A stretch of 64,000 bases of DNA from JAAELZ01 sp965237995 (GTDB lineage Bacteria; Pseudomonadota; Gammaproteobacteria; Arenicellales; Poriferihabitantaceae): NCBI GenBank assembly GCA_965237995.1, contig CBDEGO010000002.1, forward strand, positions 620,001 through 684,000. Direction: 5' to 3'. The position numbers and the translations under genes are program-made. The number at the start of each line of letters is the position of its first letter. The stretch's first letter is position 1. Shown here one piece after another: positions 36,901-45,324 of the stretch. The notes beneath the pieces are model-generated. The model saw only the letters and a program-made list of their open reading frames with translations. It was not told where the DNA came from and ran no database searches.

Positions 36901-38736
36901 ATTGTCACTGTGTGACACTAAACGATCTATTTCTTTAACCAACGCAACTACTTGATCTATTTCTTTGATGCTGTTGTACACAAGCTCTAATGGACCTGCC
37001 ACTGATTTAAATACATCCTCCATAAATTCGTTAAACACATGTGTGAAAGAGGTATCTTCAGATAATTTTTTTTCTGCGGCCAACAAATCAGCTTCGGCTT
37101 GCTCGCCTTGATCATGGTAATAATTTTCTAGATCCTGCAAATGCCCTATCCTTTTTGTTTGCACATCCTCAACACCGCCAAACGAGATAGGAAACCCCTC
37201 CGTTTGCAAGTATAGTTCTCTATTCAGCAGTTTCTGTTCATCCAAGGACAGCTCTTCTCTGTTCAGCAATGTTTCCGCTTGCTGAATAAAGGCTGTTTTC
37301 ATTTTTCTATAGGCTGCCTCCATGGATTCATGATCGCTTTCCTCATTTTGGTATTCAGCACAAATAGCATTGAATCCAGCAATGGCTCCTGCAAGAATAG
37401 GAATCCAAGCTTCACTAGCAGCGACAACGTTAACCGCTATATAACAATCCTTTGCTTTCTTTTTGTAGTTAGCAACTTCATCACCTTCATGTTTAATTTT
37501 ATTATCAAAATAGGTGGTTAATCGTGTTTCAATATCTTCTTTTTGCTTCTCATATTTTGCACTTTGACCCTCATAGTAAGATTCTACATAAGACGTTTTA
37601 TCAGCCGTATTGCTAAACACTTGGATAATATCTAAATTGCTTTGCTCTACTTTTTTGCCAGCACTAACTAGTGATTTTTTGAACTCAAATTGCTTATGTA
37701 ATGATTTATAACACCAATGTGTAGGATCAGAATAACCATCTGTGCCCCATTTCTTTGTATGATCCTCACCACACGCCACTGGATTTAAATAGGCAATCTC
37801 CTCTTTAGATAATACTTTTTTACCCCAATCGCAGTTAACACCGTCACCTGATGCACACTGGATATCACCATCGCGATTAACACTTAAAATCACGTCCAAT
37901 GTGGGGTCATACTGCCAAACATACGTCTTATTTCTAAATGAAGAGCACCAACCACCTGGTTGATACCCAGTACTTCCCCATTTAGCCAGATGGTCCGCGC
38001 CACAAACAAGAAAATTACGGAAATCACCTTTTACATGCTCTTTTTTAACGCCCCATTGGCAATTTATACGGGCTTTATCAGCAACACATGCAGGATCACC
38101 GTCAGAGGTAATATTCCATACAACTCCTATCTGTTCGTCATATTCCCAGTTTTGTACAAAGTTATATGAGTTATATATCTCTTCTAACCCTTTATGGCAC
38201 CAATGCCCAGGGTCATTGTATCCAGTCTCACCACAAGCAAGTGGAACCAAATTTAGTTTTTCATTTTGTGTTAGCTTGTCTTTCCCCCAATAACAGAGGG
38301 TCCCATTATCTGAAGCACATTGAATATCGCCATCATGATCAACACTTAGAATCACCCCAAGAGCTGAATTGTATTTCCAGTTGTAAGTTAAGTTTCTTAG
38401 TTTAAAACACCACTCATCTGGAGAATACCCAGTCCCTCCCCATTTGGCCAAATGATCTTCTCCACAAACTAAATAATGGGAGACAAGATCGCCTATTTCT
38501 TCTTTTGTGGCACCCCACTGGCAATTTTGGTTACCTTCAAAGGCAGCACATGCTGGGTCACCTGCGGCTGTATAATTCCACACAATACCAATGTCTGAAT
38601 CATAAACCCAATCCCCAACGAATCTGGGCACCTTATCCTCAGACGCAGCAATAACAAAACCAGCGCTACAAAAATATAGTACCCCTAGACAAATAGCACA
38701 GATATTTTTATGTATATTGAAATGGGAAGTAAACAT
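33940..38736 (-). CDS. Very large secreted protein with four Cys-rich N-terminal repeats
   Basis: The 1598-aa protein is not recognised as a whole. It has a signal peptide ending near GFVIAAS. Residues about 40-360 contain four related modules of some 80 aa, each with a W-Y strand, a DGD(P/I)xCA motif, CxWG, an ACGEDHxxKWG-like motif in most and a terminal WC, about four cysteines per module, which suggests a disulfide-stabilised binding domain. A coiled-coil region (about 360-640) follows. Near the centre YYLEELFHGAYRFITQ and then EEYGDAGGRARDAF resemble the ELFHAYQ...ExEAR pattern of some bacterial zincin-like peptidases, but the first HExxH histidine is replaced. The C-terminus is proline/alanine-rich, then lysine-rich. 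The position between direct repeats and beside an IS copy points to acquisition. An effector, toxin or surface-binding role is possible but unproven. Confidence 0.75.
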   Translation of the reverse strand: MFTSHFNIHKNICAICLGVLYFCSAGFVIAASEDKVPRFVGDWVYDSDIGIVWNYTAAGDPACAAFEGNQNCQWGATKEEIGDLVSHYLVCGEDHLAKWGGTGYSPDEWCFKLRNLTYNWKYNSALGVILSVDHDGDIQCASDNGTLCYWGKDKLTQNEKLNLVPLACGETGYNDPGHWCHKGLEEIYNSYNFVQNWEYDEQIGVVWNITSDGDPACVADKARINCQWGVKKEHVKGDFRNFLVCGADHLAKWGSTGYQPGGWCSSFRNKTYVWQYDPTLDVILSVNRDGDIQCASGDGVNCDWGKKVLSKEEIAYLNPVACGEDHTKKWGTDGYSDPTHWCYKSLHKQFEFKKSLVSAGKKVEQSNLDIIQVFSNTADKTSYVESYYEGQSAKYEKQKEDIETRLTTYFDNKIKHEGDEVANYKKKAKDCYIAVNVVAASEAWIPILAGAIAGFNAICAEYQNEESDHESMEAAYRKMKTAFIQQAETLLNREELSLDEQKLLNRELYLQTEGFPISFGGVEDVQTKRIGHLQDLENYYHDQGEQAEADLLAAEKKLSEDTSFTHVFNEFMEDVFKSVAGPLELVYNSIKEIDQVVALVKEIDRLVSHSDNWQSELIDDLYHGSIDPLFNALKSAGLYDKISKGDDQTKPVSNKIPRDGIVGVIANAHAYDSPHLLSKNANYNPHFWKLEENIALNNQTVNTNYGVLKYLAETGLTLPTSVGAFDPYYFKDFINRKRKELLLDFNTNLPVSKRTIWLDGVNQQDILVYYPNPYLPYLKDLYDPLAIYELLATYGSYDAQIKMMVHTLPDDRSGTQRFFGDDLAVTEKTTYSGSRSVQSVGLFSLYYDGLPSNITIDPWGNVPKPRLKPHRSKNPNAPITFELPKVCFSQINAQGEFEKVSFYGDKWLIEAFAVNAEQSITEAFKDLIERSAQLKDWKAEGLHELNDLCRDPELYLETLYPTKYVLSKLNENDKLELKNHLQTRVTDSDHASSIYDKVLDETNKLSFFKAFYQQLTGVSEEQTVGENGDQHSLSETEKQLLSYLTSFENETLRRPHFVGDEVLKAKKSGFMFTFNQQPQGGEAIILLNENLLTESLGNFKNINEKLSFYYLEELFHGAYRFITQDKCNAPDVRFSGAIVCEEYGDAGGRARDAFLNYTWKGDSSWFAQRLTKEDKMVRHGHREEVLFDSAQSQASSAYMYYYPQPAAFGDTLGELNMSAYQIYHLGITVSPIEGSPFQEAYLAQIILFNPFMRSMDNPFTKDKTNPDNNVLTLILHATLHTDVAATLDPNKKFRPAASSDKLDVGGGASLIENIGVEIPIQRLRELNTGLSPSETLPKYISCTDPATQYGECKWVTRASEGRYIQALIPRIELQMGANLPGKLFGGSQAAYAELALGTEAGYKISTPLKNKEAWITLLTTEAVSVIAADVGLVLGGVERLDAITATDIGIIALDQSLMSGLFQLDFWHSFTFSLDGFLKAGSKSKTDPEGSEPVSEEAETSFIEEGANPVGAHAPLAGDGSGISPNPELEAAPAADLESEVAASIKKESKLRKVLNKLNGKVGLRADIQSVAQYTTWSKTYAPGYLDDDKKKVTEEKQ

Positions 38737-38825
38737 AGATCACCTTTACGTTTGTTATTTAAAATTCCTACCATAAGAATTATTAGTTCTATCATAAAAA
38801 TTTTTATTAAACAATATTAAATTAA

Positions 38826-39516
38826 GGGCTGACCCAGATACTTAACGGTTTATTCTCTTAACCCATTGTTTCAATTGCTTTAATTGTAACTTTGGGTCAC
38901 TGTTGTTAAATCGCCACCCACACTCCTTTAAATACAGGTGAAAATGACTCCTAGGAACACCATTAAACTTACGCAAATGGCGCTTCGCTTGGTTCCAAAA
39001 ATTCTCTATTCCATTAATGTGGTTATGCTTGTCAGCAAATAATTCACTATGATTAATACGATAGTGCTTAAATTCCGAAACATCAAGCGCATTGTAACCT
39101 CGCCAGCAGTCTGTATAGACGATGCTATCTGGTTTTACTTTGTTACGAATTATAGGCAGTAGCGTCTCTGTCTTGGCGTCAGGGATCATGGCAGCATATA
39201 CCTTCCCTTGAATACAGGCACTTTGCTCGCAGCTCCTCTGCCTCGTTGACCTTTACGTCTTCCGCCAAAGTAACTTTCATCGACTTCAATTTCACCAGAA
39301 AGGAAACCAAGGTCTTCAACGTATTCAAAAACTAACTGACGTAAGCGGTGAAAATAATAGCTTGCCGTTGTCTTATTTACTCCAACTAATGAGGATGCAG
39401 TTCGTGCTGTTGTTCCAGCTACAAATAGCTCAATTAGTCTGTTTTGTTTATACTTGCTTAATCGACTCTTTCGCATCTAACCATACTAGATAATTTTAAT
39501 TATCTAGGACAGCCCC
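38826..39516 (-). mobile_element. Decayed IS1595-family insertion sequence (second copy)
   Basis: The right end CTAGGACAGCCCC (39504-39516) matches the intact copy at 19852. The left end GGGCTGACCCAG is diverged. TAAATTAA (38818-38825) and TAAATCAA (39517-39524) may be an 8-bp target duplication with one change. The element lies exactly against the right 107-bp repeat. Its transposase is broken. Confidence 0.85.
38842..39476 (-). pseudogene. IS1595-family transposase, frameshifted by deletion
   Basis: The N-terminal part (96 aa, VDESYFGGRRKG present) and C-terminal part (115 aa, YTDCWRGYNALD and GIENFWNQAKRHLRKFNG present) are in different frames. Compared with the intact copy at 19892, the segment GLLKHNG between KVPxF and KVYAAMIPDAK is missing, so a short deletion near 39205 removed it and shifted the frame. 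Confidence 0.9.
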
Positions 39517-39623
39517 TAAATCAAATAGTTAATGCAGGGTTTTGGTACGTTATAAGTTTGTCAGTATAAGTAGAAAGCCTGAAATACAAAGTAACAACAA
39601 GATCACTACTCTAAATTGATAAT
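39517..39623 (+). repeat. 107-bp direct repeat, right copy
   Basis: Matches 33758-33864 at 106 of 107 positions. This copy is in its native context: it includes the stop and last codons of the TauE-like gene on the minus strand. It starts exactly at the end of the IS copy. Confidence 0.95.
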
Positions 39624-40283
39624 CGTTTAGACGTGTATACAAAGCAGAGCCAGCCCAAGTACCGAAAAATGTTCCAGGCAGTGCGATAGAAACAGCAATT
39701 CCAAGCTCCTTTGTCATTAACCCTGCAATAAAGTGGGAAGCTATCGCGACGCATAATATAGACAAGTTGAACACTTGGAATAGGCTTCGCTTTTGATGCT
39801 TTGTCCATCCACGCAGGTCAGCCATATGGTAAGTAAAGGGCCTGACAATCCGGAAAAACCTCCTAACAAACCACTACTAAAACCCACTACTCCGTCTGCC
39901 AGCCTACCCCCTACAGTGAATTGCGAGTTGGACCTTTTGGCTAATGAGTGAATTGAGTAGAGTAGAAGCAAACATCCTATAGCTAATTTAAATGTACGAG
40001 GATCTACATACGAGAGCATCATTGTTCCAATAGGAACAGCGATTAGCCCGGGTAGCAGAAAAGGAATAACGCGTTTCGGTTCAACGGTATCCCAGACTTT
40101 GGGAAGAGTGAAGATCTGAGAACTAATTGCACAAACAATCACCAAAGTAGCTGCTACAGAAGGTGGTAAAACATACAACCATATACCCAAAGCAGTTATG
40201 CCTGTACCAAAGCCCGCAAGCCCTGATACAGCCCCTCCCAAAACTGCCCCAAATAAGACGAAAAGCAGATAGTCAAGTGGCAT
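39550..40283 (-). pseudogene. TauE/SafE-family transporter, frameshifted
   Basis: The 5' part (to about 39824) reads as a TauE-type membrane protein (VSGLAGFGTGITALGIWLYV, then GFSSGLLGGFSGLSGPLLTIW). The 3' part continues as ADLRGWTKHQKRSLFQVF and ends LLILTNL in another frame. A single missing base at TGG-CTG near 39824 explains the break. Intact length would be about 244 aa. Its last 74 bp are duplicated at the left 107-bp repeat. Confidence 0.85.
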
Positions 40284-40356
40284 TTAAATCGAAATACTTC
40301 CCTAAAATTGTACGTGGTGGATACTGTTCTTCAGCATAAGTAAAACATTTGGTCCC

Positions 40357-40374
40357 GGTGACAAAGTTGTCACC
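40357..40374. promoter_or_regulatory. Perfect 18-bp inverted repeat upstream of the TauE-like gene
   Basis: GGTGACAA-AG-TTGTCACC is a perfect dyad about 75 bp upstream of the TauE-like start and downstream of the racemase-like gene. It may be an operator or an attenuator hairpin; no T-run follows. The remainder of 40284-40515 holds nothing else I can identify. Confidence 0.4.
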
Positions 40375-40515
40375 AAATAAGCCAGTGAAAACATAAGCCA
40401 TATTTCAAAATTCATTAGATAGTTCTTTAAGCCAGCTTATTCGGTATCAGGTTTACCTTTTTCGCCAGTCATTTTGAAGTCAATACTATTTGGACACATC
40501 AGTTACACCGCAATT

Positions 40516-41262
40516 TTACGAAGTCGCAAACTCAAAGGCAGCTTTCGCGTGAACAACAGAGGTATTGATATGTAAGATTCCATTTTCTTCAAAGGTAGGC
40601 AAGTTTGATTTATTTTTAAATGCTATAGGAAGTTCTGTACATGCCAAGCAAACCACCTTTTTCGAATGAGGTTCATTTCTATATGACTTGAGAGCGACGC
40701 TTTCAATTTGTTCATCTGCACCAGTAAAACTTCCTTTATAAAGTTCGCTAATTAAGTCAGTTATCCTAACTCTTTCATTTGCGAGAGAAGGTACAAAAGC
40801 GTCAATACCATGTCTAGCTAGATAATCAGGGTATATAGGCAAATTCATTGTCGGCTCTGTTCCAAGCAAGAGTAATTTATTGATATTCAGTCTTTCGCAT
40901 TGATTGGCTACTGCTTCAAATATGCTAATAACAGGTATATTGACGTTTCTTGTTATTGCATCAAAACGATTGTGAGGAGTGTTACTAGCGATGATTGCAA
41001 AATCAACCCCACTTTTTTCTAATCGCTTTAAAGCCGCATTGAAGTAGATATCGAATTCATGCCATGAACTGTTTTCTGTAGATTTCCCTCTCTTATTGAA
41101 TGAATAATTGATATTTAACGACTCGATACACATTTCAGGCATAGGTGAAGGGCCGTTATAATTCAGATCCGAATGATAATCTAAGCTCATTTGGCAGATT
41201 GTTTTATAATACTCTATGGTTGAAGGCCAACCTACACCTCCTACAATACCTATTTTTTTCAT
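40516..41262 (-). CDS. Aspartate/glutamate racemase-family protein with one Cys replaced
   Basis: The 248-aa protein is a racemase-superfamily member (KKIGIVGGVGWPSTIEYY start). The first catalytic motif, normally CNTxH, reads ASNTPHNRFD, so the cysteine is serine. The second motif LACTELP keeps its cysteine. Family members with one cysteine replaced can have changed substrate or act as epimerase or lyase. It is intact, unlike the racemase at 32358, which keeps both cysteines. The two are only distantly similar. Substrate unknown. Confidence 0.8.
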   Translation of the reverse strand: MKKIGIVGGVGWPSTIEYYKTICQMSLDYHSDLNYNGPSPMPEMCIESLNINYSFNKRGKSTENSSWHEFDIYFNAALKRLEKSGVDFAIIASNTPHNRFDAITRNVNIPVISIFEAVANQCERLNINKLLLLGTEPTMNLPIYPDYLARHGIDAFVPSLANERVRITDLISELYKGSFTGADEQIESVALKSYRNEPHSKKVVCLACTELPIAFKNKSNLPTFEENGILHINTSVVHAKAAFEFATS

Positions 41263-41412
41263 CTATTTCTCCGCTTGAAGTTCTAAACCCTGTGATTGAA
41301 AAGAGTATGACAAAGATGGTCGATCACTTCTAATTTGTCTCAGCTTTGCCCAAAGCAGATCGTCGTTTTTTTGGGAAGCTTTTGAAAGCCATATAAGAAA
41401 CAAATATTCTTA

Positions 41413-42030
41413 CTAATCATGTGTATCTCCAACTAAAGTGGTGGCGCACATTGACGCTCTCTCAGTAAAAGCATCATACCAACTTGTTAATTTAGGGTAG
41501 TCATTACGAAAGGGCGCAACACCTCTAAACTCTAGCCAACTGATAGAAGTGGCTATAGCGATATGACCAATATTTAATTGACCATCCAAATTAATGTTTT
41601 CCTCTATAAAGCCATAACCAGAGATCACTTTTTCAAGCTGGCCATTGAGAAATGGTGAATATCTCAATTCTTCTGGGCGACGAGTTGATTCCCATCTGAC
41701 AAGGATCCCAGCTTCAGATATACCGTCTGCTATTGCTTGCATTTGCAGTGCTTGCATCCGATCCGAAAGAATCGATGGGATCAGCTTTGTCCCCGAGTGA
41801 AGGTTGTCGAGATAATCACATATGACACTTGACTCTATAATAGAGTCGCCTTGATCTGTAATTAAAACAGGTACTTTCCCAAGCGGATTTAAAGCGAAAA
41901 CCTCTTCGTTTCTATTCGTAGGGCTAGTCTCGTGATGAACAACTTCAATTTGATTCACAATTCCCGTTTCATGGGCGAATACTAAGACCTTTCGAGCAAA
42001 CGGAGAATGTGTCTGATATAGTAATTTCAT
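41413..42030 (-). CDS. Glutathione S-transferase family protein
   Basis: The 205-aa protein has the thioredoxin-like N-terminal domain (MKLLYQTHSPFARKVLVFAHE, with the SPFARK active-site segment and Ser about residue 9), NPLGKVPVL with the cis-proline, and IIESSVICDYLD for glutathione binding. An all-helical C-terminal domain follows. It may conjugate or reduce small molecules; the substrate is unknown. It belongs to the leftward small-gene string. Confidence 0.87.
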   Translation of the reverse strand: MKLLYQTHSPFARKVLVFAHETGIVNQIEVVHHETSPTNRNEEVFALNPLGKVPVLITDQGDSIIESSVICDYLDNLHSGTKLIPSILSDRMQALQMQAIADGISEAGILVRWESTRRPEELRYSPFLNGQLEKVISGYGFIEENINLDGQLNIGHIAIATSISWLEFRGVAPFRNDYPKLTSWYDAFTERASMCATTLVGDTHD

Positions 42031-42089
42031 TCTTAATTAAGTTTAATTTGTACCTATGTGAGGCATACATGTTGAAGCTGTTATTATGC

Positions 42090-42521
42090 TTATTTAATGC
42101 GCATATACATGCCTGATGACTTTGGCATTTCAGACAATGCAAACCCGAATTTCTCATAGAAATGTGGGGTCCCGTGGTCAGCCATTAAACTTACATATGC
42201 TGTACTTGGTGCGTTTGAGTGTAGATAGTCAACCAACGCATTCATAATTAATGCACCAACGCCCTTTTTTTGATGCTTAGGGAGCACTGCCATGTCAGTA
42301 ATTTCAAAGAAACAACCACCATCCCCAATTATCCTACCTATACCTATAGGCTCTTCATTGAAATAAACAATAACGCTATAAATGCTGTTAGATAGCCCAA
42401 TTGTGGCTGCCTGTTCAGACTTGCGAGACAGTCCAGCTTTAAGGCGTATGTTGATGTAGTCACTAACACTCGGAATTTGTTCTCTGAGCTCGTAACCCGT
42501 TCTACTCTCCGCGTGAAACAT
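42090..42521 (-). CDS. GNAT-family N-acetyltransferase
   Basis: A 143-aa acetyltransferase with the acetyl-CoA loop HQKKGVGALIMNALVDYL, preceded by ITDMAVLPK, and the terminal FYEKFGFALS motif. The substrate is unknown. A copy of the dispersed promoter-like repeat (42610-42671) lies about 88 bp upstream in the orientation that would transcribe this gene. Confidence 0.86.
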   Translation of the reverse strand: MFHAESRTGYELREQIPSVSDYINIRLKAGLSRKSEQAATIGLSNSIYSVIVYFNEEPIGIGRIIGDGGCFFEITDMAVLPKHQKKGVGALIMNALVDYLHSNAPSTAYVSLMADHGTPHFYEKFGFALSEMPKSSGMYMRIK

Positions 42522-42609
42522 AATGGTATTAGACGTCGTAAGTCGCTGAAAATATCAATATGGGGAGAAGATTTGACATTATTCCTTTATCATTTGAACG
42601 GTTACTTTA

Positions 42610-42671
42610 AGTATGTTTTTGACGGTTATCAAAGTCAAGTTCAGCAATCACTTCATTGCCTTTTTCTGACG
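42610..42671 (-). repeat. Dispersed cassette repeat, copy 2
   Basis: Plus-strand AGTATGTTTTTG, N9, AAAGTCAAG, N16, TTGCC: the same spacing as copies 1, 3 and 4. On the minus strand TTGACT-N17-CATACT points to the GNAT gene at 42090. The rest of the 225-bp gap 42522-42746 shows no gene. Confidence 0.65.
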
Positions 42672-42746
42672 TTTATATAATTAAAAACCTCAGTCAAACT
42701 TCAGAATATCTATAAAAATATGATCAAGACAAAGCCTCTTTTACTC

Positions 42747-43382
42747 TTACCTCTCTGATGTAACTAGATTGTACGCAAAAAAAATGAAGAAACATCCTAG
42801 AGCACCCTCAATCCATCTACGCATAGCAAAATAGGTTGATCGGACAGCGCGAACTGAAAGCGTAATAGCCCAAGCACCATGGCAAGTGAACGATATTAAA
42901 AAACCACCTGCAACAAATAAAGCCATAATGTTTATTCCCGCCCCCTCTACTGCACCAATTGAAGCAATAGCTAACCAGAAAGAAACTGCCTTGGGGTTTG
43001 TCACCTGCAGCAGATAACCTTTAATAAAGTGCTTCAATGGCGCACGATAAATAGAACTTACATGTTGCAACTCCGGAGGATGAATAGCTTTTTTAAATGC
43101 CCCATATCCAAGATAAAGAAGATATATGCCTCCAATCACTCTAAGTAAGTTAATCACCCATGCTGCTTGTGAAACAATAAACCCTACGCCTGACATAGTT
43201 AATATATTGAGAGTGACACTACCTAGTGCAATCCCTAGCGTTGCTATCAGTGCAGGCTTCCTGCCTTGTTCAGTCGATACCCCAATTAACATTGCCACTG
43301 ATGGGCCAGGCGATAATGCACTGACAAACAAAATCGCATATGCGGCAATAATTCCAGGGAAGTACGTTGCAATATCAGTCAT
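42747..43382 (-). CDS. LysE/RhtB-family exporter
   Basis: The 211-aa membrane protein shows ALSPGPSVAMLIGVSTEQGR at the start and QVTNPKAVSFWLAIASIG in the middle, plus six hydrophobic segments, as in LysE-type amino-acid exporters. It lies 17 bp downstream of the dienelactone-hydrolase-like gene and is probably co-transcribed. It is only distantly related to the LysE protein at 28976. Confidence 0.87.
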   Translation of the reverse strand: MTDIATYFPGIIAAYAILFVSALSPGPSVAMLIGVSTEQGRKPALIATLGIALGSVTLNILTMSGVGFIVSQAAWVINLLRVIGGIYLLYLGYGAFKKAIHPPELQHVSSIYRAPLKHFIKGYLLQVTNPKAVSFWLAIASIGAVEGAGINIMALFVAGGFLISFTCHGAWAITLSVRAVRSTYFAMRRWIEGALGCFFIFFAYNLVTSER

Positions 43383-43399
43383 TAAAAGAAGTCTCTTTA

Positions 43400-43978
43400 T
43401 TACTGTATATGTCCTTTAGACATGCTCGTATTCTGTGCTTTTTGCAACGCACATATAAATTGATCGTAACCACCTTGGTGATAGTTTATTGAATGACTAT
43501 TCATAAAACCATGAGCAAAAGAAACTTGCTGTATTTGTATGTTTTCCTTATCTGATAGATCGCTAATTAATTCAGAAACCGAGAAATGTTCCTCAGCAAT
43601 TGGAAATATCAACTCCATTGGAAATATTGGACATATATCTCTGTCGTTGCGTATTTGGGAACCATAAAAACAGGTAGCACTAGAAATGTTTTCCAGCTTA
43701 ACTTGCGCGGATATTCTCCATATTGCTGACGCCCCAACACTAAACCCTATCAAATTCAATTGCTCTGCAAATGACTGAATAAAGCTTTTGAGGTTGTTTG
43801 CATATTTGTTTAGACCAACTTCAGAAGTGAAGTAAGAATATGCTTCTTCCTCATTTCCAAAATCCATATTCATGGCATTATAGGGTTCAAAAATATCAGT
43901 AACACCTGAGAAACTAGAAGCAATTCCCTCCAAAGCTTCTGTTCTTCCGAAAACATCTGAAACTATAATATTGCGCAT
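43400..43978 (-). CDS. Dienelactone-hydrolase-like alpha/beta hydrolase
   Basis: The protein shows a nucleophile elbow GFSVGASAIWR, a CFYGSQIRN strand-turn and AHGFMNSHS with the likely catalytic histidine, as in the dienelactone hydrolase branch. I prefer the start at 43978 (MRNIIVSDVFGRTEAL, 192 aa), which matches the family N-terminus. An upstream ATG at 44065 would add 29 residues that read through an inverted repeat. Substrate unknown. Confidence 0.7.
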   Translation of the reverse strand: MRNIIVSDVFGRTEALEGIASSFSGVTDIFEPYNAMNMDFGNEEEAYSYFTSEVGLNKYANNLKSFIQSFAEQLNLIGFSVGASAIWRISAQVKLENISSATCFYGSQIRNDRDICPIFPMELIFPIAEEHFSVSELISDLSDKENIQIQQVSFAHGFMNSHSINYHQGGYDQFICALQKAQNTSMSKGHIQ

Positions 43979-43990
43979 AGAAATTCTTAT

Positions 43991-44027
43991 ACCAGAGTCA
44001 AATGCTTTATCATAATCCGACTCTGGT
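43991..44027. repeat. 9-bp perfect inverted repeat upstream of the hydrolase
   Basis: ACCAGAGTC and GACTCTGGT are separated by 19 nt. The hairpin sits 13 bp upstream of the favoured hydrolase start and is followed by a T-rich run on the plus strand. It could be a cassette-junction relic or a leader structure. Confidence 0.4.
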
Positions 44028-44153
44028 TTTCTTTTCTGCCCTACATTATTTGGTACATCGGACAATCACGACTTATCTAGGAGCTTTTTAGCCAGCCTTT
44101 TTCTAAAGCCATTTGAGTGTTCTTGGAATCACTTAAAAAAGTTGATTCCTTAT

Positions 44154-44645
44154 TTATGATTTAATCCTTCTATTAGGTTCTAAAGCATGTAAAAACCTAG
44201 TAAATGTATCTTTTGCTCTATCTAAACCACATGACGTTAAGAGCATACCAATATTACCTCTATGATATCCGCCATGAATAATCAGATGGTTAAGAATCTC
44301 TTCCCGAGACATGCTTCCAGCATCATTATCAGTAAAATTGAAATGAACAATTTCTTGAAGAGCACCGTGCTCCAGCTCACTTACATAATCAACAAGCCAT
44401 TTATCTGAGAATCGAACATTTAACCTCAAACTTTCAACTGATGGCGTTTCTATTGTGTTATCAGCGTCAAACACATGATTCTCTCGGTTCAAATGAGCTA
44501 TGAATATTTTATCTACCACATGAGTATGATTGAAAAGACGTATAGCCATTGTTCCTTCATCGGGATACTTATCGAAGTTAATTTTCTCGACGGAATCCAA
44601 CAACTCAGCGTTTGCCCACGCTTTATATCGAAATAAATTTTCCAT
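44154..44645 (-). CDS. DinB-family metal-dependent protein
   Basis: The 163-aa protein has the DinB four-helix fold with three metal-binding histidines (FNHTHVVDKIFIAHL and HLIIHGGYHRGNIG). DinB-fold proteins include thiol-dependent transferases with bacillithiol or mycothiol; the function of this one is unknown. A GGAATCA...TGATTCC hairpin lies just downstream of its stop (about 44130-44154) and may terminate transcription. A partial copy of the dispersed repeat is upstream. Confidence 0.83.
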   Translation of the reverse strand: MENLFRYKAWANAELLDSVEKINFDKYPDEGTMAIRLFNHTHVVDKIFIAHLNRENHVFDADNTIETPSVESLRLNVRFSDKWLVDYVSELEHGALQEIVHFNFTDNDAGSMSREEILNHLIIHGGYHRGNIGMLLTSCGLDRAKDTFTRFLHALEPNRRIKS

Positions 44646-44689
44646 AATTCTTTTAGAAATATCGTAGTCGAATTGAGTTCCCTACTGCA

Positions 44690-44740
44690 TGATAGAAAGT
44701 CAACGAACGGAGATAGATTGCCTTTTTGTGGCATTAAATC
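44690..44740 (-). repeat. Dispersed cassette repeat, partial copy
   Basis: GATAGAAAGTCAAC, 13 bp, TTGCC and TTTTTGTGGC keep the AAAGTCAA and TTGCC boxes, but the spacing is 3 bp shorter and the TATGTTTTTG end is lost. The -10 part of the built-in promoter is therefore missing. It lies upstream of the DinB gene. Confidence 0.45.
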
Positions 44741-44778
44741 GAACAGCTTTTGAGTACTTTCTAAACACTGCGTTTAGT

Positions 44779-45198
44779 TTAAAGGCTAAATAAAACAATC
44801 GCCAATATTGCAAATACCAAAGCAATATAGTCTTTCAAAAATAGTTGTTCTTTATAGAAAATAACAGCTAAAACCACCGTAACTATAAAGGCTAGACTTC
44901 TAATAGTTGCACTGACCGAAACATCAATATACTTGATTGCATAGTTAAACGCTAAAACACTTGTAAACAAAGACAACGCAATTACTGCCGGCCAATGTAG
45001 GCCCTGTAACAGAGGTTTCTCTTTCTCTCTAAAAAAATACCAAACGATCAGTGAAATAACGACACTAAACAGATAGTAGAAAAAAGTTGTATTTACGGGA
45101 CCGATTGCATCAGTACTGCGCTTATATAGAAAATTACTAACCCCAAGTCCAGCCATAGATACTAACGCAAGTATAAAACCTAAATACTTATCCAGCAT
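44779..45198 (-). CDS. Small EamA/DMT-type membrane protein
   Basis: The 139-aa protein is a single EamA unit with four to five hydrophobic segments (GFILALVSMAGLGVSNFLYK at the start, VLAVIFYKEQLFLKDYIALV near the end). One-domain members act as dimers, as in small multidrug exporters, or in lipid/aminosugar flipping. Substrate unknown. Confidence 0.78.
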   Translation of the reverse strand: MLDKYLGFILALVSMAGLGVSNFLYKRSTDAIGPVNTTFFYYLFSVVISLIVWYFFREKEKPLLQGLHWPAVIALSLFTSVLAFNYAIKYIDVSVSATIRSLAFIVTVVLAVIFYKEQLFLKDYIALVFAILAIVLFSL

Positions 45199-45324
45199 TT
45201 AATGACTTCACATCAATTTGCATTAGCTTTCGGTACTTGGGATCAATTGCGAAAAGGTGCTAAAAACCGCGTTAAGAATTTATCAGCCATTCGAAAACAC
45301 CTCTTGTACTGTCACTTCACGCTT

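Noticed and set aside
38842..39476. Programmed frameshift in the second transposase
   Set aside because: The IS copy with a single intact frame exists in the same window, and the break coincides with a missing segment, so it is a deletion.
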